NCBI GenBank assembly: GCA_041946685.1
Contig: JBHGAV010000015.1
Location: forward strand, 8,850-72,849
Length of the DNA stretch: 64,000 bases
Source of the DNA: JBHGAV01 sp041946685
GTDB lineage: Bacteria > Acidobacteriota > Terriglobia > Bryobacterales > Bryobacteraceae
Reading direction: 5' to 3'
A program made the position numbers and the translations under genes. Position 1 is the first letter of the stretch, and every line of letters starts with the position of its first letter. This document shows, one piece after another, positions 50,406-58,775 of the stretch. The notes under the pieces were generated by a model. The model was not told the DNA's origin. It saw only the letters and a program-made list of their open reading frames with translations, and did not search any database.

Positions 50406-51110
50406 TTAGAATCGACAGTCAGCAAGATACTCTCCCAATGCTCTTGCGGCCAGGCGGCTTCTCCGATGCAGCCGGTACAGCTCCGCTGCCAGCCGATGGG
50501 GCCGCTTCACGGCGGCCCACAGGATCCTTGCGGTGCTGAGACGGCCGTCGCCCCCTCGAGCCGCGTTGAAATCCAGCTCCAGGTCTTCATCCGCCAAGTC
50601 CGTAATACCTCGAACGCAATAGAACGGAACGCCCCACTTTCTCGCGCGCAGGCCCACCGCCATCGCTTCCATCTCGACGGCCGAGCCCCCGAGCGCCCGC
50701 AGGCCCGCCTTTTCTTCCGCAGTCTGCACCACCCGGTCCAGCGAGATCAGCCGTCCCGCAGCGGCCGGAGCTGAGCCCTCCGGGCGGCGCGCCTCCAGGA
50801 CGACCTTGCCGTCCGGGCTTTCCACCCGGGAAGCGACAAACACTTCCCCGGCCATAAGCGCCGGGTCCAGGGCCCCGCAGAACCCCGTGCTCACCAGCAC
50901 GTCTGCCTTCTGCTTGTTCCAGGCCACCTCGCAGGCTTCTCCCGCCAGGGCAGGGCCCGCGCCGTTGGCGACCATCACCCACCGCCGCCCGCCGAACTCT
51001 GCCGTCCGGGCGAAACGCACCGGCCACCGGAGCCGTTTCTCTCCCCGGCAACGCCGGCGGATGCCGGCCAGTTCTCTGGCGTCGGCGGCCACTAGCAGCA
51101 GCGTCTCCAC
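50406..51110 (-). CDS. hpnG: Hopanoid nucleosidase/phosphorylase
   Basis: 234 residues from GTG 51110, just after the hpnA stop (an ATG at 51161 would overlap hpnA). Nucleoside phosphorylase fold: NGAGPALAGEA, STGFCGALDP, and the MEAMAV and RGITDLADED motifs with the purine-pocket acidic residue. HpnG releases adenine from adenosylhopane, the HpnH product, to give ribosylhopane. Placement between hpnA and two dehydrogenases supports this role. Confidence 0.85.
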   Translation of the reverse strand: METLLLVAADARELAGIRRRCRGEKRLRWPVRFARTAEFGGRRWVMVANGAGPALAGEACEVAWNKQKADVLVSTGFCGALDPALMAGEVFVASRVESPDGKVVLEARRPEGSAPAAAGRLISLDRVVQTAEEKAGLRALGGSAVEMEAMAVGLRARKWGVPFYCVRGITDLADEDLELDFNAARGGDGRLSTARILWAAVKRPHRLAAELYRLHRRSRLAARALGEYLADCRF

Positions 51111-51111
51111 A

Positions 51112-52086
51112 TCAACAGTAGCCGTTGGCGCGAAACCAGCCGACGGCCCTCCCGAGTGCATCTTCCACCGGGCCCGGGGAGTAACCCAGGTCCCGTGCTG
51201 CTTTGTCGTGCTTCACAAACATCTTACGCCGGGCCATCCGCACCGCGTCCAGTGGAACGCGCGGCTCCCGGCCTGTTACTGCCGCCCATGCTGTCGAAGC
51301 CACTCCGGCGGCGTAAGCGACCCCATACGGGATTCGTCTTCCAGGGGCTTCCAGGCCGCTGACACCCGCCAGTCGTTCCAGTATTTGCTCCAGCGTCAGG
51401 TTTTCGCGTCCAAGAATGTATCGCTCACCCGGCCGTCCGTTTTCCAAAGCCGCCAGGTGGCCCGCAGCGACATCCCGAACGTCCACCAGGTTCAGGCCCG
51501 TGTCCACGAAGGCGGGCATCTTCCCGCGCAGGAAGTCCAGGATGATCTTGCCGGTTGGAGTGGGCTTGAAATCATGATCGCCCACCGGCGCGGTCGGATT
51601 GACGACTACGACCGGGAAGCCCGACTTCGCCTCCTCCAGTGCAACCTGCTCGGCCAGAAACTTCGACCGTTTGTAGGGGCCGGTCATATCCGCCAGGCTT
51701 ACGGGACTGCTCTCATCGCCCGGAGCGTCCGAGGGGATACCGATACACCCCACCGTGCTCGTGTAGACGACTCGCTCCACGCCCGCGCGCCGCGCGGCGT
51801 CAAGCAGGTTCCTGGTCCCATCCACGTTGGTGCGGTACATTTCGTCCGGCCGCGGGGCCCACAAACGGTAATCCGCCGCCACGTGGAAGACCACGCCACA
51901 CCCCTCGGTCGCCGCCCCGAGAGAGGCGGCATCGCGCAGGTCTCCCGTCACCGTCTCGGCCTCCAGTTCGCGCAGCCTGCTGCCGGGTCTGGTAAGAGCC
52001 CTGACCTTGTGCCCGCGCTCCTCGAGCAGTCGTGCCACGTGCCAACCCACGAACCCCGTCGCCCCCGTCACCAGTGTTGGTTTCAC
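51112..52086 (-). CDS. hpnA: Hopanoid-associated NAD-dependent sugar epimerase
   Basis: 324 residues from GTG 52086 (GTG 52110 is an upstream option overlapping hpnH). Extended SDR: LVTGATGFVGWHVARLL nucleotide motif, YTSTVGCIG with the catalytic Ser/Thr, YKRSK with Tyr and Lys, and NPTAPVGDHDFKPTP typical of HpnA. Found in most hopanoid clusters; its exact substrate is still unclear. Confidence 0.9.
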   Translation of the reverse strand: MKPTLVTGATGFVGWHVARLLEERGHKVRALTRPGSRLRELEAETVTGDLRDAASLGAATEGCGVVFHVAADYRLWAPRPDEMYRTNVDGTRNLLDAARRAGVERVVYTSTVGCIGIPSDAPGDESSPVSLADMTGPYKRSKFLAEQVALEEAKSGFPVVVVNPTAPVGDHDFKPTPTGKIILDFLRGKMPAFVDTGLNLVDVRDVAAGHLAALENGRPGERYILGRENLTLEQILERLAGVSGLEAPGRRIPYGVAYAAGVASTAWAAVTGREPRVPLDAVRMARRKMFVKHDKAARDLGYSPGPVEDALGRAVGWFRANGYC

Positions 52087-52094
52087 TTGCCCTG

Positions 52095-53204
52095 CTATCT
52101 GAGGACCCACTGTAGCAGCCGGAGGCCGTCTCCTGGCCTGCCGTTGATCCCCAGCGCCGCGGAAGGCTCAAAGCCGCAGTGCACCATGCAGTGTTCACAG
52201 CGCGGATCGTTGCCGCGCCCGTAATTCTGCCAGGGGGTCCTGGTCATCAATTCCTCGAACGTCCGGTAGTGGCCGTCCGTGATCAGGTAGCACGGGCCTT
52301 TCCACCCCAGCGTGTTGTAGGTCGGGTTGCCCCACGCCGTGCAGGGCAGGTCTCGCTTCCCTTGCAGGAAGTCCAGGTAGACCGGCGTGCTGTTCAGGCG
52401 GAAGCGCCTCGCCAGGCGATCGATGTCCCTGAACTTCTCGTGCACCGTCTCCCGTGTCATGAAGATGTCCTGGTCGTCCACCGCCGTGTATCCGTAGGCG
52501 GGCGAAAGCATGTGCCCGTCCAGGTTGAACGGCGCCAGGTATTCGTACAGCGCTTCGATCTCGCGCATGTCGGTGTCCCGGTACACGGTCGTGTTCGTCG
52601 AGACCTTGAAACCGGCTTGCTTGGCCGCCTTGATGCCTTCGATCGCCTCCCGGAACACGCCCTCTTTCTCCACGCACCGGTCGTGGGTCTCTTCCAGCCC
52701 GTCCAGGTGCACGTTGAAGAACAACCGGCTGTCCGGCGTGAACTCCCCCAGTCGTTTCCGGATCAGAAGTCCGTTCGTGCAGAGGTAGACGTGGCGGTTC
52801 CGCTTCACCAATCCGGCTACCAGCGGCCCGACCTCCGGGTACAGCAGCGGCTCGCCGCCGCAGATTGAGACCACCGGTGCCCCACACTCATCCGCCGCCC
52901 CCAGACACTGGTCCAGGGTGAGTTTCTGCGTGATGGTGGACTCATACTCGCGGATCCGGCCGCATCCCGTGCAGGTCAGGTTGCAGGCGTGCAGCGGCTC
53001 CAGCATGAGCACGAGCGGGAATCGCCTGGCTATCATGGGGTGCGGCTTTACCGCGTGGCCGTTGTTACCGTGGCCTACGATGCGAAAGGGGTTCGATCTG
53101 TCAGCCGTCGACATCGCGTCTCTTTGCCACTCCGGCCGAGGACGGCGCTTGTTGCGGAAGATGTACCGCGCCATCCCCGCGGTCATGGAAAGGGGAAACC
53201 TCAT
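52095..53204 (-). CDS. hpnH: Radical SAM adenosylhopane synthase
   Basis: 369 residues from ATG 53204, overlapping the shc stop (ATGA). The CxxxCxxC cluster motif is CNLTCTGC (Cys74, 78, 81), followed by ICGGEPLLYPE. HpnH adds adenosine from SAM to diploptene, starting the extended hopanoid side chain. Compared with typical HpnH there is an extra segment of roughly 35 residues (about 20-57) before the barrel. The C-terminal WQNYGRGNDPRCEHCMVHCG is conserved in the family. Confidence 0.93.
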   Translation of the reverse strand: MRFPLSMTAGMARYIFRNKRRPRPEWQRDAMSTADRSNPFRIVGHGNNGHAVKPHPMIARRFPLVLMLEPLHACNLTCTGCGRIREYESTITQKLTLDQCLGAADECGAPVVSICGGEPLLYPEVGPLVAGLVKRNRHVYLCTNGLLIRKRLGEFTPDSRLFFNVHLDGLEETHDRCVEKEGVFREAIEGIKAAKQAGFKVSTNTTVYRDTDMREIEALYEYLAPFNLDGHMLSPAYGYTAVDDQDIFMTRETVHEKFRDIDRLARRFRLNSTPVYLDFLQGKRDLPCTAWGNPTYNTLGWKGPCYLITDGHYRTFEELMTRTPWQNYGRGNDPRCEHCMVHCGFEPSAALGINGRPGDGLRLLQWVLR

Positions 53205-55135
53205 TCCGCCCCCAGGTCTTGTGGGGCAGCCTTCAGATAGGTAGCCAGCGCCAGCAGCGGAAAGGACTGCCGGTACAGTTGATACGAAAGGTAGAAGACC
53301 TTGGGAAATCCCGTCCCCGTGGTCAACTCCTCGTGCCACGAACCGTCTTCCCGCTGGGTTTCGAGCAGGTACTCGATTCCCCGCCTGACACTGCGACTCT
53401 GGCGGTCTCCACTCGCGATCAGTCCCAGGACGGCCCATGCGGTCTGAGACGCCGTGCTTTCGGTCGGAGTGAACGTGCTGTTGTCATAACTCGCGCAGCT
53501 CTCGCCCCACCCGCCGTCGGCGTTCTGCACCGACCGCAGCCATTCACCTGCGCGGAGAATGTGCGCCTCCCGGTCGCTCTCGCCGGCGGCCCTCAGGCCG
53601 CGTAGCGCCAGGAAGGTCCCGTAGATGTAGTCCACGCCCCAGCGGCCGTACCAGCTTCCATCCTGCTCTTGAGTGTCCACCAGGTACTTCACGCCGCGCC
53701 GGATCGCCGCGCTACTTTGATTCACGCCGCAAGCGCAAAGCGCTTCCAGCACCCTTCCCGTAATGTCCGGGCAAGTCGGATCGAGCATCGCGTTGTGGTC
53801 CGCGAACGGCACCTCGCTCAGCGGATGCCAGTTGTTGTCGACGTCAAAGGCCGCCCATCCGCCGTCCTTGGACTGCATGTTGAGGAGCCACCGGACGGCG
53901 CGGCGTATGGAGGCCTCTTGTGCCTCCGGCCGGCTTCGCTTGACGCCTTTCAGTGCCAGCAGGACCATGGCTGTATCGTCGATGTCCGGGTAGAATTCGT
54001 TGGCGAATTCGAAATACCAGCCCGAAGGTTCGACGTCGGGACGCATCACCGACCAGTCCCCCTTCCGGCGGACCTCCTTCGTCAGCATCCAGTCCGCGGC
54101 GCGCTCCAGCGCCACGGACGGGGCCACGCCACTCTCGGACAACGCGAACATTGCGATGGCCGTGTCCCACACCGGTGAAAAGCACGGCTGGAAGAAGAAT
54201 CGCCGTCCGTCATCGACCAGCAGGCGCATGAACTGGCTCTCCGCCTCGACGAAGTCGGGGTGCGTCCTGGGCCGTCCCAGCACGTCCAGCGCCATGAGGA
54301 TGTACATCATGGGCGGGTAGATTGCGCCCAGTCCGTCCGAGTAGCGCGTGCGCTCCAGCATCCACTTTTCGGCCCGGCGAATCGCCTTGGCGCGGAGCGC
54401 CTTGGAGCCGTATCTTTCCCAGACTTTCAGTACCGCGTCAAAAGCCAGGAACAGACTGCGCCAGCTTAGCAGATGCTTGCCCCCCAGGTACCACATCCGG
54501 ACGCCCGGCAGGAACAGTTCCTTCAGGTCGAAGCCGGCAGGCACGGGCCGCTGCGGGTTGTGTGCATGAACGATGGAGAGCGGCACGACGATTGCGCGCG
54601 TCCAGCTCGACATCCGGTAGATGAAGTCGCCGGGCAGCAGGACCATCTCCGGCGGGATGCTCGGACATTTCTCCCGCGGATACAGGCCGAACAGACTGAG
54701 ATTGACCTTCACGTAGCTGTTGGCCGCCTGAATGCCCCCCAGTGCCAGGATGCGCTCCCTCGCCCTGGTGAGCTCGTTGCTCTCGGGCGGCAGGCCAGCC
54801 ACCTTCAGTGCGAAGTATGCCTTGACCGTCGCGCTGATCTCCGATGGTCCTTTGGCGTAGATGTTGAAGCCGCCGTCGGGCAACTGCCGGCTCAGGATGG
54901 CCCTCACGGCCTTGTCCACCAGATGCCGCGTGGGGGGATTCCAGACCCCTCCCTCGGGCGGGTAAAGCCAGAGTTGAAGGAGGATGAAGTCGGACTCAAG
55001 GGTGGTGTCCGCGGTCAGTTCGCCCCACCAGTACCCGTCCTTACGCTGGAGGCTGAGGAGATGCTCGGCCGCTCTCCGTGCCCCTTCCGCGGCCGCTGCC
55101 GTCAGTTGCTCGCCGACCTTCGCCTTGGGCATCAT
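53201..55135 (-). CDS. shc: Squalene-hopene cyclase
   Basis: 644 residues from ATG 55135, overlapping the ispH stop by 4 nt. The catalytic DxDD motif is DIDD at residues 384-387, and many QW repeats (DGGFNIY, QSKDGGWAAFD, QEQDGSWYGRW, QNADGGWGES, QREDGSWHEE) brace the barrel. It cyclises squalene to hopene in the membrane. The active-site aromatic context (WDTAIAMFAL, FEFANEFYPDIDDT) is intact. Confidence 0.96.
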   Translation of the reverse strand: MMPKAKVGEQLTAAAAEGARRAAEHLLSLQRKDGYWWGELTADTTLESDFILLQLWLYPPEGGVWNPPTRHLVDKAVRAILSRQLPDGGFNIYAKGPSEISATVKAYFALKVAGLPPESNELTRARERILALGGIQAANSYVKVNLSLFGLYPREKCPSIPPEMVLLPGDFIYRMSSWTRAIVVPLSIVHAHNPQRPVPAGFDLKELFLPGVRMWYLGGKHLLSWRSLFLAFDAVLKVWERYGSKALRAKAIRRAEKWMLERTRYSDGLGAIYPPMMYILMALDVLGRPRTHPDFVEAESQFMRLLVDDGRRFFFQPCFSPVWDTAIAMFALSESGVAPSVALERAADWMLTKEVRRKGDWSVMRPDVEPSGWYFEFANEFYPDIDDTAMVLLALKGVKRSRPEAQEASIRRAVRWLLNMQSKDGGWAAFDVDNNWHPLSEVPFADHNAMLDPTCPDITGRVLEALCACGVNQSSAAIRRGVKYLVDTQEQDGSWYGRWGVDYIYGTFLALRGLRAAGESDREAHILRAGEWLRSVQNADGGWGESCASYDNSTFTPTESTASQTAWAVLGLIASGDRQSRSVRRGIEYLLETQREDGSWHEELTTGTGFPKVFYLSYQLYRQSFPLLALATYLKAAPQDLGAE

Positions 55136-56127
55136 AGGGCGCCTGTCTCCACACTCGCGGGGGCAATCTGCACTAGTTCGGGGGGAAGGGCAAAGCGTAC
55201 GTCTTCCGCCTTCACATGGAGATCCATAACACGGGCATAACCAAGAGGCCGGAGGGCTTGCAGAACGTCCTGGACCAGGTTCTCGGGAGCCGATGCGCCG
55301 GCCGTCACCCCCACACGGTCCACGCCGGCAAACCAACTTGCTTCGATCTCGCTGGCATCGTCGATCAGGTGCGCCGGGGTGCCGTTCTTCTCGCACACCT
55401 CCACGAGCCGCTTGGAGTTTGAGCTGTTCCGCGAACCCACAACGAGCAGCAGGTCGCAATCCACCGCCGAAGCTTTCACGGCCAGTTGCCGGTTCTCGGT
55501 AGCATAGCAGATGTCCTGCGCATGAGGTCCCACGATAGCAGGGAATCTTCTCCGCAGCCTGGCAACGATGTCCCGCGTCTCGTCCAGACTGAGTGTGGTC
55601 TGGGTGAGGTAGCAAACCCTGTCTGGATCGGGCACGTCAAGGCCGTCCACATCCTTGACGGTCTCCACCAGCAACGTGCTTTCCGGCGCCTCGCCCAATG
55701 TGCCCACAACCTCGTCGTGATCCCTGTGCCCGATCAGAATGATGGTGTAGCCGCTCCGGGCGAAACGCACGGCCTCCACGTGGACCTTCGTCACCAGCGG
55801 GCACGTGGCGTCGATGACGTGCAGACCGCGATCCACGGCCTTCCGCCGCACGGCCGGAGATACCCCGTGAGCGCTGAAGATCGTTCTTGCCCCCTCCGGC
55901 ACCTCGTCCAGTTCATCCACGAAAATCGCGCCAGCCGCGCGCAATTCATTGACGACATGGCGGTTATGTACAATCTCCTTGCGGACGTAAATGGGCGCAC
56001 CGTACAACTCGAGGGCGATCCTGACGACATCGATGGCCCGCACCACGCCGGCGCAGAAGCCCCGCGGCGTCAGGAGCAAAACTGACTTCTCCACCGGGTG
56101 GTGTCTGTCGGCCTCCGCTTGACCCAT
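55132..56127 (-). CDS. ispH: 4-hydroxy-3-methylbut-2-enyl diphosphate reductase
   Basis: 331 residues from ATG 56127. Last enzyme of the MEP pathway, making IPP and DMAPP. Three cluster cysteines are visible: Cys25 in TPRGFCAGV, Cys in DATCPLVTK and Cys in GSRNSSNSKR-preceding AVDCD region or nearby CYATENR. I chose 56127 because a consensus TATAAT lies 10 nt upstream; upstream in-frame starts (56139, 56241) overlap or precede that element. It heads the hopanoid operon and supplies its precursor. Confidence 0.94.
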   Translation of the reverse strand: MGQAEADRHHPVEKSVLLLTPRGFCAGVVRAIDVVRIALELYGAPIYVRKEIVHNRHVVNELRAAGAIFVDELDEVPEGARTIFSAHGVSPAVRRKAVDRGLHVIDATCPLVTKVHVEAVRFARSGYTIILIGHRDHDEVVGTLGEAPESTLLVETVKDVDGLDVPDPDRVCYLTQTTLSLDETRDIVARLRRRFPAIVGPHAQDICYATENRQLAVKASAVDCDLLLVVGSRNSSNSKRLVEVCEKNGTPAHLIDDASEIEASWFAGVDRVGVTAGASAPENLVQDVLQALRPLGYARVMDLHVKAEDVRFALPPELVQIAPASVETGAL

Positions 56128-56137
56128 TGGAAACCCC

Positions 56138-56143
56138 ATTATA
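56138..56143 (-). promoter_or_regulatory. TATAAT -10 of the ispH-hopanoid operon
   Basis: A perfect TATAAT on the minus strand, 10 nt before the ispH ATG. The mRNA would have at most a few leader bases. No consensus -35 is seen 17 bp upstream. Confidence 0.5.
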
Positions 56144-56181
56144 CCAAGTGGTTGCGGGCAGCACCCCGATTCGGGATGGGG

Positions 56182-56187
56182 TACACT
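56182..56187 (+). promoter_or_regulatory. Putative -10 of ogt
   Basis: TACACT ends 7 bp before the ATG at 56195, so the transcript would be leaderless. It is divergent from the ispH promoter in the same 67-bp gap. Confidence 0.35.
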
Positions 56188-56194
56188 CGGGGGC

Positions 56195-56671
56195 ATGGCA
56201 GGCTGGATGGTGCTGGACCCCGCCGCTGGCGTCACGCTCACCCTTGAGGCAACGGCCGAGGGCGTCTCCCAAATCTCGTTCGGTAATGCCGGCCCCCCTC
56301 CCGGACCGCCTGGTGGCGATTCCTTGGTTCATGAAGCGGCCCGGCAGCTCGAAGAGTACTTTGCCGGCAGGCGCAGGGTCTTCGATTTGCCGCTCGACCT
56401 CCGCGGCACCGTCTTCCAACGGCGCGTGTGGAGCGAACTGCTCAAGATTCCGTTCGGGGAGACTCGAACCTATGCGGAGGTCGCACGCGCCATCGGGGCG
56501 CCCCGGGCGGTCCGCGCCGTGGGCGCGGCCAACGGAGCCAACCCGGTCCCCATCGTCGTCCCGTGCCACCGCGTGGTAGCCACCGGCGGAGGCTTGGGCG
56601 GATACAGAGGAGGTCTTCAATTGAAGCGCAGGCTGCTCGAAATGGAACTCTGCTTCAATGTGGCGCGATGA
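56195..56671 (+). CDS. ogt: Methylated-DNA-protein cysteine methyltransferase
   Basis: 158 residues. Suicide repair of O6-alkylguanine. The active-site motif PCHRV places the acceptor Cys at residue 124, with the helix-turn-helix RTYAEVARAIGAPRAVRAVGAANGANP before it and the C-terminal GGLGGYRGGLQLKRRLLEME after it. A short Ogt-like N-terminal domain is present; no Ada regulatory domain. Confidence 0.94.
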   Translation: MAGWMVLDPAAGVTLTLEATAEGVSQISFGNAGPPPGPPGGDSLVHEAARQLEEYFAGRRRVFDLPLDLRGTVFQRRVWSELLKIPFGETRTYAEVARAIGAPRAVRAVGAANGANPVPIVVPCHRVVATGGGLGGYRGGLQLKRRLLEMELCFNVAR

Positions 56672-56694
56672 CGGCCCCGTTCCCTGGCACGGTG

Positions 56695-56832
56695 GATTCT
56701 GACCGAGATTTCGTATATGCCCGCTGGCATGCGCGGGGCGGAGAAATCCCCTAAATCGTTGGTCCGCGTCTCCCGAGTTGTATTCGTTTCCACATGCCGC
56801 AGCCGCACGATGGCGCCTTGAACGACGGCGTC
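56695..56832 (-). pseudogene. Fragment of a carboxypeptidase-regulatory-like domain
   Basis: The minus strand encodes DAVVQGAIVRLRHVETN and TNDLGDFSAPRMPAGIYEISV, a recognisable piece of the CarboxypepD_reg/Cna-B-like N-terminal domain common in acidobacterial TonB-dependent receptors. It lacks a signal peptide and anything beyond about 45 residues. A gene remnant. Confidence 0.6.
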
Positions 56833-56839
56833 CGTTTTA

Positions 56840-56936
56840 TACGGCATCGCCGTGGACCCGGCGGGCGAGGTCTACGTCACCGGCAGAACCACGTCGGCGG
56901 CCTTCCCCACCACGCCGGGAGCGTTTCAAACGCGAT
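56840..56936 (+). pseudogene. Fragment of an SBBP-repeat protein
   Basis: Reads YGIAVDPAGEVYVTGRTTSA then FPTTPGAFQT, one unit of the SBBP (beta-propeller) repeat frequent in large secreted acidobacterial proteins. Only one repeat remains, with no start and with a frame change directly after it. Confidence 0.6.
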
Positions 56937-57060
56937 TCTCACCAGGGCGCGCGAGGAGTCCACCGACCTGCTGGTCATCGGCTCACAACACCGGCGGTTC
57001 TTCGACAGCACGGTACTTGGCCCGACCACCGCCCGCCGGGTGCGCCACGGCGCCTCCGGC
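56932..57060 (+). pseudogene. Fragment of a universal stress protein C-terminus
   Basis: Reads AILTRAREESTDLLVIGSQH then RRFFDSTVLGPTTARRVRHG, matching the end of UspA-type proteins (DLLVIGSxxRxxxxxxxLGxTxxxVxRxA). The N-terminal two thirds are missing. It abuts the SBBP fragment in another frame. Confidence 0.6.
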
Positions 57061-57074
57061 CCTCCCGGCGGCCC

Positions 57075-58400
57075 TCAGCGAAAGCTGACCGTGACGGTGT
57101 TGGCGGTCTTGCCATCCACGGTCAGCACGACGTTGACCTCTCCTTTGCCGGCCAACCAGGGCGGCACACGCAGGTTCACCTGGTCCAAACCGATCAGGCC
57201 GGTCACCGGCCCGGCGTACTCCACAGGCACACTGACGCCGCCGAGTGTGGCGGTGACCGCCTCCAGTGAACTACGCCCTCGGATGCCCGTGCCGTACAGA
57301 AGCAGGGACAACGGTTCCGATGCCGTGCCCGCATCCAACGGCGCCGGGGTGCAGCTTCCCGCCCCGGCACTGCACTGGAAGACATACTTCCACTCCTGCA
57401 AACCGTTGGATCGATCCCAAACGGCGACGGCCGCGGCCACGCCCGCTCCCGTCGAGTTCGCGCTGAACAGGCTCGGCGCTACGGCCTCTATCCGCAGCAC
57501 GCCGGTCGCGATCGTCTGATCTTGGTTTTTCACGCTCACCGTAGCGAGGCCAGGGGCCGTCCCGGGCGGCACCTGGAGATTGATCTGCGCCGGCGAGACG
57601 AACCAGAGGGGGGCGGTCCGTTCGGACCCACCGCTGTCGGTCACGGTGACACTGATCCCGCCGAGCGACGCCGGCAGGCTCTGGCCCTCCGGGGCCACCA
57701 CAACCGAACCCGCCAGGTTCTGCCCAAAGACTGAGGCGATTCCTTCGGCCGTCTGCGAAGCTCCGCTGATGAAGCTTGCCGCCGAAACCACGTGAGCCTC
57801 CGACCCGAGGGTGACAGAAAAGTTGTCAAAGGCCGCCGTTGCAGCTACCGAACCGTAAATGTCCACAGTGAGGACGGACGCCTTTGTCAGGCTGCCCTCA
57901 GAACTGGAGCGCAGCAACTGCCATCCCCTCGCGGAGTCGAGGTAGTAGGCGGAGAAAGTCGCTCCCGTTCTGGTGAGCCGCAGCCGCCCGGAGACGTCGG
58001 CCGTGGGGACACCGGGATTAAACACCTGGAAGTTCGATATGTAGGCGTCATAAGCTCTGGCGACCTCGTAGCAGCTTCCCATTGGGTCAAAGTTGATCTG
58101 GACTCCAAGAACAGAGGGTTTGACGGACGGCCAGTTCAGGATTGTGAAATCGACTTGGGCGTCGAAATCACCCGCCGGTTGGGTCACAAGGCCGATCCCG
58201 GCAGACGACACGCCTGTGGTGGGGGCAATCGTTACCACCACACGTCCACCAACCTGCTGAACAGCACCGGTCCCTTTGATGTACCACCCCCAGACCGACG
58301 TATTGAGGGCTTCACCACTAAAATCGTCGGTAATCGTCTGGCCCATCACGCTAATACTCATCGTGGCCAGCGCCAGCATACTCAGCACGCACGTTCGCAT
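57075..58400 (-). CDS. Secreted protein with Solibacter-type C-terminal domain
   Basis: 441 residues from ATG 58400 (GTG 58418 also possible). Signal peptide ending near VMGQ. Residues about 25-205 form a lectin-like beta sandwich (ITDDFSGEALNTSVWGWYI; FDAQVDFTIL) resembling concanavalin-type carbohydrate-binding domains. The C-terminal ~230 residues match the pattern of TIGR03437: VVSAASFISG, IASVFGQNLA, FVSPAQINLQVP, and the end GLDQVNLRVP...VVLTVDGKTANTV. This domain is a hallmark of Solibacter-like genomes. Function unknown; probably surface-associated. Confidence 0.82.
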   Translation of the reverse strand: MRTCVLSMLALATMSISVMGQTITDDFSGEALNTSVWGWYIKGTGAVQQVGGRVVVTIAPTTGVSSAGIGLVTQPAGDFDAQVDFTILNWPSVKPSVLGVQINFDPMGSCYEVARAYDAYISNFQVFNPGVPTADVSGRLRLTRTGATFSAYYLDSARGWQLLRSSSEGSLTKASVLTVDIYGSVAATAAFDNFSVTLGSEAHVVSAASFISGASQTAEGIASVFGQNLAGSVVVAPEGQSLPASLGGISVTVTDSGGSERTAPLWFVSPAQINLQVPPGTAPGLATVSVKNQDQTIATGVLRIEAVAPSLFSANSTGAGVAAAVAVWDRSNGLQEWKYVFQCSAGAGSCTPAPLDAGTASEPLSLLLYGTGIRGRSSLEAVTATLGGVSVPVEYAGPVTGLIGLDQVNLRVPPWLAGKGEVNVVLTVDGKTANTVTVSFR

Positions 58401-58456
58401 TGCCTTATTGCCTTTCACAAGAAGTTGAGCTGGCGTGATAACTGTCGCTCGCGGGA

Positions 58457-58462
58457 ATTATA
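58457..58462 (-). promoter_or_regulatory. TATAAT -10 before the Solibacter-type secreted protein gene
   Basis: Perfect TATAAT on the minus strand, 56 nt before the ATG at 58400 (38 nt before GTG 58418). No strong -35. Confidence 0.4.
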
Positions 58463-58775
58463 CACCGCTCGCGGAACGTCCGGCGCTTACTGGAATCACC
58501 GCTTCCGTCGACGATTGTGCTGCCCCGTCCCGGCGTATATACCAGGATTTCCTCTTTCGCATCCTGGGCACCATCCATTCTGTACCGAGCGGCCTCCGTT
58601 GAAGCCGTCTTCTTCGTCCCGTTCCTCCCGAGCGAGTTCGGTGGCCCGGGGAGGGACCAGTATTGCCTTCTCTGGGTATGGAAAAGCCCGGAAGCGCCTC
58701 ATTCCACCCGATTTCTCATACACCTCTCCGGCCCCCTTCCTTGTTTGGGCCTGTTTGAACCGCCGCTGAGGCCTC
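58463..58775. other. Intergenic region beside the transposase remnant
   Basis: About 310 bp between the secreted-protein promoter and the IS1380-like remnant. I see no convincing coding sequence, structured RNA or clear terminal inverted repeat. It may include decayed insertion-sequence flank. Confidence 0.4.

Noticed and set aside
56617..56847. Small 76-residue protein gene on the minus strand
   Set aside because: Only about 45 residues resemble a known domain, and the rest is antisense to ogt; treated as a gene fragment.
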